A stretch of DNA of 20,514 nucleotides from an uncultured Pigmentiphaga sp. (lineage in GTDB: Bacteria; Pseudomonadota; Gammaproteobacteria; Burkholderiales; Burkholderiaceae_B), in assembly GCA_937891425.1 (NCBI GenBank), contig CALAGD010000015.1:1-20514 (forward strand). The letters are read 5' to 3'. Below the pieces are notes generated by a model. It was not told where the DNA came from. It ran no database searches and was given only the letters and a program-made list of their open reading frames with translations. Both the position numbers and the translations under genes were made by a program. This document shows, piece after piece, positions 5,735 to 12,441 of the stretch (the first letter of the stretch is position 1; each line of letters starts with the position of its first letter).

Positions 5735-8080
5735 ATGTCGAATCCAACTACATCAAGCATCAAGGACAGCGTGCTGGGAGACCTGTCCCCCCTTCATCTG
5801 GCACTGGCGACCGGCCTGAGTCTGACCACTCTGGCTCCCGTGATGGCCCAGGAGGTCACGACGTTGCCTACGGTCACGGTCACGGCAGACAATGTCGGCC
5901 CGATGCAATCCGTTTCGGCTTCGTTGCCGCAGTTCACGGCGCCGTTGATTGATACGCCAAAATCGGTTCAGGTGATTCCGCGTGAGATCATCGACCAGAC
6001 GGGCGCGACCAGCTTGCAGGAGGTACTGAAGACCACGCCGGGCATTACCTTTGGCGCAGGCGAGGGTGGCAATCCCATGGGTGACCGGCCTTTCATCCGA
6101 GGCAGCGATGCGCAGAGCAGCATCTTCGTGGACGGCATGCGCGATATTGGCGCGCGCCACCGCGAGGTGTTCAATCTGGAAAGCGTCGAGGTCATCAAGG
6201 GAGCTGATTCTGCCTACTTCGGCCGTGGTGGCGCTGGCGGATCGATCAACATGACCACAAAGCAGGCGAAGGACGAAAACTTCGTTACGGTCGAGGGGGG
6301 CCTCGGAACCGACCGGTACCGTCGTGGCACCGTTGATCTGAACCGGGTGCTGACCGATTCGGTGGCGTTCCGCCTGAACGCGATGGCCCATCATGCCGAT
6401 GTGCCTGGCCGCGATGGCCCGCGGAACAAGCGTTGGGGTGTGGCGCCGACGGTGACGTTCGGCATGAATTCGCCCACCCGCGTTACTCTGTCGTACGAAC
6501 ATGTGCAAACTGACGACATCCCCGACAGCGGTGTCCCATACGCGTACGGCAGCAATCTGTCGTCATTCACGCAGGATGCGACCATCCATCCCACATATGG
6601 CGGCAATCGCCACAACTGGTACGGCCTGTTTGATCGCGACTTCCGCAAGGAAAAGAGCAATGCCGTATCCGCCGTATTTGAGCACCGTTTCAGCGATTCG
6701 CTCAGAGTGCGCAACGCAACGCGGTTTTCGAAGGTCAACCAGGATTACGTCTGGACCCAGCCCGACGACAGCCAGAACAACGTGCAGCAGGGCAAGGTCT
6801 GGCGTCGCATGAACTCGCGCTACAGCGATACCAGGACCATCCAGAACCTGACGGATCTGTCAGGCCAGGCGAAGACCGGAACATTCGAACACGAGTATGC
6901 AATCGGCCTGGAACTTTCGCGTGAGAAATCCGACGTCGATAACTACAATCTGGTCGACCCGAGCGGCAACACGCAATACCGCATCGGTTCCACCAGTTAC
7001 TCGTACAACAGCAACCAGTGTGGCAGTACGGCCTATCCGGTTCCGGGGATGTGCACCAGCCTGTACTCGCCCAACCCCTATGACTCATTCTGGCCGTTCC
7101 GCATTGAGCGCGCCGACAACTTCACGCACTACAAGACGAACACCGCTTCGCTGTATGCGTTCGATACCATAACGCTGACGCCCCAGTGGCTTTTGAACGG
7201 GGGTGTGCGGATCGACCGCTATCGCACGAAGCAGTGGGACACGTCGGGCAGCTACAGACGTAACGACACGATGTTCAACTACCAGCTGGGGGTGGTCTAC
7301 AAGCCCTACCCGAATGCCAGCATCTACGCAAGCACGGGTACTTCGTCCACTCCGGGCGGTGGCACCACAGGGCAGGGCCAGGAAACGCAGGGTATCAGCC
7401 CCAGAGGCCGCTCGCCGGTGTTGAACGCGGACCAGCTCAAGCCCGAGAAGACGCGTTCCTATGAAATTGGGACGAAGTGGGATGTGCTCGATGAGCGCCT
7501 GTCGCTGACAGCTGCGATCTTCCGCAACGAGACCGACAACGCGCGCGTGCGTGATCCCAATACATCGCTTGCGGAAATGGTCGGACGCAAGGAAGTGACC
7601 GGGTTCGAGGTAGGGTTTGCCGGGAACATCACGCCTCAGTGGGAAGTGTTCGGCGGATACACCTACATGGATAGCAAGCAGAAAGACATTGGTCGCGTGG
7701 CCGCGTCCGACCCGAACAATGGCGGGCGTCCCGCCCCGGGTACCGGGGAGGCTTTCCCCAATACTCCGAAGCACAGCTTCAGCTTGTGGACGAGCTATCA
7801 TTTCACGCCCAGTCTGACCGCGGGCGTCGGCCTGACGGGCCAGAGCGAGATGGTCGCGGCTTATGCCTACAGCCCCAACGGCTCGCTCATCAAGAAGGGT
7901 GTACCGGGCTATGTGCGTTACGATGCGATGATGCGTTACCGGATCAACCGCAACGTAAGCCTCCAGCTCAACGTCTACAACCTGACCAACAAGGTTTACT
8001 ATGCGTCCACCTATTCGGCGCACTATGCCACGCTGGGGCCGGGCCGCTCGGCAGTAGCGACGCTCAGGATCGACTACTGA
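5735..8080 (+). CDS. TonB-dependent siderophore receptor (Fiu/PiuA-like)
   Basis: This outer-membrane receptor imports ferric siderophore using TonB energy. From the ATG at 5735 it has 781 residues. A signal peptide ends at about VMA (38) before QE. The TonB-box region LPTVTVTAD is at 44-52 and the plug domain at about 65-180, with TPGITFG, RPFIRGSDAQSSIFVDGMRD (118-137) and VEVIKGADSAYFGRGGAGGS (151-170). The rest is a beta-barrel ending in tyrosine. C429 and C440 probably form a disulfide in an outer loop. The frame is open 39 codons further upstream, but those cover the Fur box and promoter. The ribosome binding site is weak (TGAGA). The plug sequence and the piuC gene next to it favour a catecholate-type receptor of the Fiu/PiuA group; the true ligand is not known. 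Confidence 0.9.
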   Translation: MSNPTTSSIKDSVLGDLSPLHLALATGLSLTTLAPVMAQEVTTLPTVTVTADNVGPMQSVSASLPQFTAPLIDTPKSVQVIPREIIDQTGATSLQEVLKTTPGITFGAGEGGNPMGDRPFIRGSDAQSSIFVDGMRDIGARHREVFNLESVEVIKGADSAYFGRGGAGGSINMTTKQAKDENFVTVEGGLGTDRYRRGTVDLNRVLTDSVAFRLNAMAHHADVPGRDGPRNKRWGVAPTVTFGMNSPTRVTLSYEHVQTDDIPDSGVPYAYGSNLSSFTQDATIHPTYGGNRHNWYGLFDRDFRKEKSNAVSAVFEHRFSDSLRVRNATRFSKVNQDYVWTQPDDSQNNVQQGKVWRRMNSRYSDTRTIQNLTDLSGQAKTGTFEHEYAIGLELSREKSDVDNYNLVDPSGNTQYRIGSTSYSYNSNQCGSTAYPVPGMCTSLYSPNPYDSFWPFRIERADNFTHYKTNTASLYAFDTITLTPQWLLNGGVRIDRYRTKQWDTSGSYRRNDTMFNYQLGVVYKPYPNASIYASTGTSSTPGGGTTGQGQETQGISPRGRSPVLNADQLKPEKTRSYEIGTKWDVLDERLSLTAAIFRNETDNARVRDPNTSLAEMVGRKEVTGFEVGFAGNITPQWEVFGGYTYMDSKQKDIGRVAASDPNNGGRPAPGTGEAFPNTPKHSFSLWTSYHFTPSLTAGVGLTGQSEMVAAYAYSPNGSLIKKGVPGYVRYDAMMRYRINRNVSLQLNVYNLTNKVYYASTYSAHYATLGPGRSAVATLRIDY

Positions 8081-8092
8081 CGACCTGATCCC

Positions 8093-8110
8093 CGGGCGCT
8101 CCGGCGCCCG
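8093..8110 (+). other. Hairpin between receptor and piuC
   Basis: CGGGCGC (8093-8099) and GCGCCCG (8104-8110) form a perfect 7-bp stem with loop TCCG, 12 bases after the receptor stop. There is no T tract, so it is more likely an mRNA-stability or partial attenuation element inside the operon than a full terminator. Confidence 0.5.
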
Positions 8111-8217
8111 ATGCGCCGGATTGCGCTGCCGGGCGCGCCGGGCCTCAACCGGACGCCGTGGCGGCGTGGCCCATCCGGAGGCGCTCCTGCGTAACTCCCA
8201 TTCTCGGAACGTTCATC

Positions 8218-8898
8218 ATGCTCGTGCACCTACCACGCCTGCTGACCCAGGACGAAGTGCGGCAGTGCCGTGATGCACTGGACGCGGCAGTCTGGGAAGA
8301 CGGCCGTGTGACGGCGGGCCATCTGGCGGTACGTGCGAAATCGAATCTGCAGCTGCCGCTCGACAGCCCGGTTGCCCGGAAGCTTGGAGAACTCATACTC
8401 GCCCGGCTTGGCCAAAACCCGGTGTACCTGTCGGCTGTTCTGCCAGCGCGCGTGCTGCCCCCCAGATTCAACCGGTACGAGGGCGGTGGCACCTACGACA
8501 ACCATATCGACAACGCGATTCTCGTGATTCCGGGTACGGCGACGAAGATCCGCTCCGACGTGTCCACCACCGTTTTCCTGAGTGAACCGGATGAATACGA
8601 CGGCGGGGAACTGGTCGTAGAGGACACCTTCGGCCAGCAACGTATCAAGCTGCCTGCCGGAGATGCCATCGTGTATCCCGGCACCAGCCTGCACCGTGTG
8701 GAGCCCGTTACGCGCGGCGTACGCCTCGCTTCGTTCTTCTGGGCGCAAAGCCTTATCAGGTCCGACGAGCAGCGACGGCTGCTGTTCGATCTCGACCGTT
8801 CCATCCAGCAGTTGGCGCACGATCATCCCGAGCATCCGGCAGTGGTGGCACTCTCGGGCACCTATCACAACCTGTTGCGGATGTGGTCGGAGGCATGA
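8218..8898 (+). CDS. piuC: Fe(II)/2-oxoglutarate-dependent dioxygenase, PiuC/YbiX family
   Basis: The 226-residue protein matches the usual PiuC/YbiX length (about 225) and belongs to the PKHD-type hydroxylases. The iron ligands are visible as H96 and D98 in DNHIDNA and H159 in TSLHRVEPV. R169 in GVRLASFFW is the likely 2-oxoglutarate anchor. It is predicted cytoplasmic. These genes are commonly found beside TonB-dependent siderophore receptors and are induced by iron starvation; the substrate is not firmly established. The conserved sequence starts at the ATG at 8218, with GGAA just upstream, although the frame is open from 8158. It lies 137 bases after the receptor stop and overlaps the next gene by a base or so, implying cotranscription under the upstream Fur box. 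Confidence 0.92.
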   Translation: MLVHLPRLLTQDEVRQCRDALDAAVWEDGRVTAGHLAVRAKSNLQLPLDSPVARKLGELILARLGQNPVYLSAVLPARVLPPRFNRYEGGGTYDNHIDNAILVIPGTATKIRSDVSTTVFLSEPDEYDGGELVVEDTFGQQRIKLPAGDAIVYPGTSLHRVEPVTRGVRLASFFWAQSLIRSDEQRRLLFDLDRSIQQLAHDHPEHPAVVALSGTYHNLLRMWSEA

Positions 8899-10079
8899 TG
8901 GCGCAGGATGCGCGCGGTGTGATCCTGAACATCCTGGGAGAAGCGGTGCGCCCGCCGCACGTGCGCGTGCCGCAGGGAATCCAGAGCCTGCCCGATTACG
9001 AGCGGCAGGCGCAGCATCATGTCGAGGCACGGGTGTGGGCCCACATCCAGGGGGGAGCCGACCAGCATCTCAGCCTCAGGCACAACCGGCTGGCCTTCGA
9101 TGCGTGGCAGCTGGTGCCCAGCCCTGTCGTCGATCTGTCCCATGCCCATACCCGTGTGACGCTCTTCGACGAGGAATTCGACAGTCCGATCCTGCTGGCA
9201 CCGGTCGCCTACCAGAAACTCGTGCATCCGGACGGTGAGCTCGCAACCATCCAGGCGGCGACCGCGATGCGCGTTGCCATGGTGGTCAGCACGCTGGCCA
9301 GCTGCACGCTCGAAGACATTGCCAGCGTGGCCGAGGCCACCGCGCGTGAGCTCGGGCAGGGTGCTCCACGCTGGTTCCAGCTGTACCTGCAGCCCGAGCG
9401 TGCGCATACGCTGGAACTGGTGCGGCGCGCGGAGGCGGCCGGATACACGGCGCTGGTGTGGACCATCGATGCGTCCATCAAGCGCAGCGCCATCGAACTG
9501 CCACCGGGTGTGCGCGCGGCCAACCTGCGCCATCTTCCAGAGGCTCCGCCGCGCCCGGGTATTGTCGGGCCGATCATCTTCGGGACCCCGCTTGTGCACC
9601 AGGTGCCGGACTGGGACGATCTGGCGTGGCTGCGCTCACACACACGCTTGCCTCTTGTGGTGAAAGGCGTGCTTTCGCCCACGCTTGCCAGGCGGCTGGT
9701 CGCCGCGGGCGCTGACGGCATCATCGTCTCCAACCATGGTGGCCGGGTGCTCGACGGCGCGGTGCCTCCCCTCGACATGGTGTCGGAGATTATCGATGCC
9801 GTCGGCACCTCGGTGCCGGTCTTGCTGGATGGCGGCATCCGCTGGGGTACCGACATTGTCAAGGCGTTGGCGCTGGGCGCGCGTGCCGTGCTCGTCGGTC
9901 GCCCGCAGCTGCACGCGCTGGCAGTAGCCGGCATGCCCGGCGTTGCCCACCTGCTGTACCTGCTGAAAGCCGAGCTCGAACTGGCGATGGCCCAGCTGGG
10001 ATGCGCCAGCATCGCGGAACTGGGACCCCATGTGCTGCGCCGCTGCAGGGCGCAGCCGGCGGCGTTTTCGGGGGCGTGA
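8898..10079 (+). CDS. FMN-dependent alpha-hydroxy-acid oxidase/dehydrogenase (LldD/GOX family)
   Basis: This family oxidises alpha-hydroxy acids such as lactate or glycolate to keto acids with FMN in a TIM barrel. The 393-residue protein shows LLAPVAYQKLVHPDGE, WFQLYLQP, VVKGV (catalytic-site lysine), SNHGGRVLDG (catalytic histidine and substrate-binding arginine), LLDGGIRWGTDIVKALALGA and VLVGRP. By hand alignment with spinach glycolate oxidase, the N-terminal tyrosine that binds the substrate carboxylate (Tyr24) is replaced by histidine in WAHIQGGAD. The usual G-x-R stretch after the TxD motif reads TIDASIKRSA. This is therefore not a standard lactate dehydrogenase, and its substrate is open. 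GGAGG (8889-8893) fits the ATG at 8898; the ATG at 8895 is the alternative. Either start overlaps the piuC stop, tying it to the iron operon. Confidence 0.88.
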   Translation: MAQDARGVILNILGEAVRPPHVRVPQGIQSLPDYERQAQHHVEARVWAHIQGGADQHLSLRHNRLAFDAWQLVPSPVVDLSHAHTRVTLFDEEFDSPILLAPVAYQKLVHPDGELATIQAATAMRVAMVVSTLASCTLEDIASVAEATARELGQGAPRWFQLYLQPERAHTLELVRRAEAAGYTALVWTIDASIKRSAIELPPGVRAANLRHLPEAPPRPGIVGPIIFGTPLVHQVPDWDDLAWLRSHTRLPLVVKGVLSPTLARRLVAAGADGIIVSNHGGRVLDGAVPPLDMVSEIIDAVGTSVPVLLDGGIRWGTDIVKALALGARAVLVGRPQLHALAVAGMPGVAHLLYLLKAELELAMAQLGCASIAELGPHVLRRCRAQPAAFSGA

Positions 10080-10093
10080 AGCTGCCGGATTGT

Positions 10094-10113
10094 TACCATT
10101 AAAATGGTACACT
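10094..10113 (+). promoter_or_regulatory. Palindromic operator candidate overlapping an extended -10
   Basis: TACCATT (10094-10100) and AATGGTA (10103-10109) form a perfect 7-bp inverted repeat around AA. Its right arm overlaps TGGTACACT (10105-10113), which fits an extended -10 (TGnTAnAnT). A repressor bound to the palindrome would block this promoter. The regulator is unknown and no clear -35 is present. Confidence 0.4.
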
Positions 10114-10119
10114 TCCGAC

Positions 10120-10226
10120 TCGCGACCAACGGTGTGCCTTGTCGATCGAGGCGATCGAGCGCGCAAGTCCGACGGGGATCCGTCACCAGGTGTCATCGAT
10201 CAGGCGAATCCGTTTCGCCTTTTTTT
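10120..10226 (+). ncRNA. Candidate small RNA between the iron operon and ppiD
   Basis: This stretch has no usable protein frame but contains three successive hairpins. The first is TCGATCG-AGG-CGATCGA (10142-10158). The second is GACGG-GGAT-CCGTC (10171-10184). The third is the strong terminator at 10202-10226. An extended -10 motif at 10105-10113 would start a transcript of about 107 bases near 10120. The shape fits a small regulatory RNA. The simpler alternative is that it is just the 3' untranslated end of the iron operon, possibly processed. No known RNA family was recognised. Confidence 0.35.
10202..10226 (+). terminator. Rho-independent terminator before ppiD
   Basis: AGGCGAA (10202-10208) pairs perfectly with TTCGCCT (10214-10220) around TCCGT. 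It is followed by an unbroken run of seven T (10220-10226). It ends either the iron operon or the candidate small RNA and isolates ppiD from both. Confidence 0.92.
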
Positions 10227-10293
10227 ATGCATGTGTTTGTACCCCACGTCGTGAAGAAACCGGATTTGGGGGCCATTCAGGGGGAAGACGGCA

Positions 10294-12216
10294 ATGTTCG
10301 ATCTGGTACGCAACCATAAACGCTGGATGCTGTTTCTGGTGCTGATTCTCATATTGCCGTCATTCGTGTTCTTCGGAATTGAAGGTTATACCCGCTTCAT
10401 GGGCGGGGACGACGTCATGGCGCGGGTGGGCAACACCACCATCACGCGCGCCGAATACGACATGGCCCGGCGCAACCAGCTCGAGCAGTTCCGGCAGCTG
10501 TTCGGGCCCGGTTTCGATACGCGCGTATTCGACAGCAAGGAAGCGCGCGAGCAGACACTGCAGCAGCTGATCGATCAGCGTGTCATCGCGTTGGCAACGG
10601 CCGACGACCGCTTCATGGTTTCCGACAACGTCTTGCGGCAGGCCATCGCGCAGATTCCAGCGGTCCAGGAAAACGGTCGCTTCAGCCGTGAGCTCTACAC
10701 ACAGGCGCTCGCCGCTCAGGGGCTCACCCCTGCGCAGTTCGAGGCTTCGCTGCGCTATCAGCTCGCCCAGGGCCTGGTGCTCGACCCCGTCGTGGAGTCA
10801 GCAGTCTACCCGGCAGCCATCGTCGAGAGTCTGCTGCAGGCCATGCGTCAGGAACGAGAAATACGGCTGCGCGAGTTCAGCGCGGACGACTACCGCACCG
10901 GCATCCAGGTCAGCGACAGCGACATCCAGCAGTATTACGACGCGCATCGCGACGAGTTCGCGGTGCCTGAAACGATCAACGCCGAGTTCGTGCTGCTCGA
11001 TGGCGAGGCTGCGATGGGCCAGGTTTCAGTCAGTGACGACGAAATTGCCCAGTATTACGAGCAGAACAGGAACCGGTTCACCACCGAAGCCTCCCGGCGC
11101 GTCAGCCACATTCTGGTCGAAGTGCCGGCGGGGGCGGATGATGCCGCGCGCACCAGGGCGCGCGAGCGTGCCGAAGACGTGTTGCGTACCGTGCGCGAGG
11201 GCAGCCGCAGCTTTGCCGATGTCGCGCGTGAGTACTCCGACGACAAGGGCAGCGCGGCGGCGGGTGGCGATCTGGGCTGGATCACCCAGGGTTCGCTGGT
11301 GCCGGCGTTCGAGCAGGTGGCGTTTGCCCTCAAGGAAGGCGACGTATCCGAAGTGGTGGAAACCGAGTTCGGTTTCCACATCATTCGCGCCGACGAAGTG
11401 CGCCCCGTGCAGGTGAAGCCCCTTGCCGAGGTGCGCGACCAGCTGGCGAACGAGATCCGCACGCAGAAGGCCGCGCAGCGTTTCGGCGATCTTGCTGCCC
11501 AGTTCACCAATCTGGTTTACGACGAGTCGCAAAGTCTGCAACCGGTGGCCGAAACGTTAGGACTGCCTATCCGTACGGCGCAGGGCATTACCCGTGACAA
11601 CGCTCCGGCCGACGCACCGGATGTGTTCCAGGATTCACGCGTGCGGCAGGCATTGTTCTCGGAAGACGTGGCACGCAACCGCAACAACTCCGGGATCATT
11701 GAGCTGGCTCCAGACCGTCTGGTAGCCGTTCGTGCCATTGATGTCATTCCAGCGCATACTGCCTCCCTCGACAGCGTAGCAGCGCGTATCCGTGAACAGC
11801 TGACGCAGCAGCGCGCGTTGCAGGCGGCCGAAGCGGCCGGCCGCGAGTTCCTCGCCCGACTGGAGCAGGGGGCCTCCGCGCAACAAGGTCTCGAAGGACC
11901 CTTTACCGTCAGCCGTGCCGCGCCGGGTGGTGTACCGGTGCCCGTGGTGCAGGCAGTGATGTCGGTCAACCGGAACGCGAAGCTGCCGGCCTTCGTCGGC
12001 ACCGTTACTCCCGAAGGCTATGTGGTTGCCGTGGTCGAACATATCATCGAACCCCCTGCGCCCGACAATGCCATGGTGCAGGGCGAGCGCGCGATCCTGG
12101 CGAATTCGCTCGCGCAGGCCGAGGCGCGAGCCGTCATCCAGCAGCTACGCAAGCAGTACGAAGTCAAGATCGAGCCGCTGGCGGCCGAGGTCATCGCCGA
12201 AGAAAACTCCTTCTGA
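10294..12216 (+). CDS. ppiD: PpiD-like membrane-anchored periplasmic folding factor (SurA_N / parvulin)
   Basis: PpiD sits in the inner membrane near the Sec translocon and helps newly exported proteins fold. The 640-residue protein has a short cytoplasmic N-terminus (RNHKRW), one membrane segment (about 11-29) and a long periplasmic part. That part holds a SurA-N-like chaperone region (about 35-260) and a parvulin (PPIC) domain at about 267-372, with RRVSHILVEV, the SDDKGSAAAGGDLGW stretch and GFHIIRADEV. The size agrees with E. coli PpiD (623). The parvulin domain of PpiD is often inactive; I cannot tell activity from sequence here. GGGGAAG (10281-10287) is a good ribosome binding site. Terminators lie on both sides, so it is a single-gene unit. 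Confidence 0.93.
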   Translation: MFDLVRNHKRWMLFLVLILILPSFVFFGIEGYTRFMGGDDVMARVGNTTITRAEYDMARRNQLEQFRQLFGPGFDTRVFDSKEAREQTLQQLIDQRVIALATADDRFMVSDNVLRQAIAQIPAVQENGRFSRELYTQALAAQGLTPAQFEASLRYQLAQGLVLDPVVESAVYPAAIVESLLQAMRQEREIRLREFSADDYRTGIQVSDSDIQQYYDAHRDEFAVPETINAEFVLLDGEAAMGQVSVSDDEIAQYYEQNRNRFTTEASRRVSHILVEVPAGADDAARTRARERAEDVLRTVREGSRSFADVAREYSDDKGSAAAGGDLGWITQGSLVPAFEQVAFALKEGDVSEVVETEFGFHIIRADEVRPVQVKPLAEVRDQLANEIRTQKAAQRFGDLAAQFTNLVYDESQSLQPVAETLGLPIRTAQGITRDNAPADAPDVFQDSRVRQALFSEDVARNRNNSGIIELAPDRLVAVRAIDVIPAHTASLDSVAARIREQLTQQRALQAAEAAGREFLARLEQGASAQQGLEGPFTVSRAAPGGVPVPVVQAVMSVNRNAKLPAFVGTVTPEGYVVAVVEHIIEPPAPDNAMVQGERAILANSLAQAEARAVIQQLRKQYEVKIEPLAAEVIAEENSF

Positions 12217-12257
12217 TCGCCGCGACAGCGCGGGCCGTCCGCGCGATGCTTTACCAG

Positions 12258-12291
12258 GGCGCCCGCTCAGTGCAGCGGGCGCCGGTGTTTT
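12258..12291 (+). terminator. Rho-independent terminator after ppiD
   Basis: A perfect 10-bp stem, GGCGCCCGCT (12258-12267) with AGCGGGCGCC (12274-12283), encloses CAGTGC and is followed by GGTGTTTT. The stem is very strong and the T tract short. Confidence 0.75.
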
Positions 12292-12338
12292 GCAACGGGT
12301 GCGCGCAACTGATGTACGCACATAAGGCCACCCGGCCC

Positions 12339-12344
12339 TACAAT
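12339..12344 (+). promoter_or_regulatory. Possible -10 for the amidohydrolase gene
   Basis: TACAAT (five of six) lies about 98 bases before the amidohydrolase ATG, just beyond the ppiD terminator. No convincing -35 is seen at 16-18 bases. Confidence 0.35.
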
Positions 12345-12441
12345 GCGTGACCGTATTGAACTAGCCCTGTCTTTGGTTGCCGTGGATGCACGGTCAGCTG
12401 CGGATTCACCATAGTCATCAGTTCAACCCGAGGAGGATTGC

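Noticed and set aside
10110..10201. A second tRNA (for example tRNA-Asp) expected after tRNA-Val in some relatives
   Set aside because: No cloverleaf, TTCGA loop or CCA end can be drawn in this stretch.
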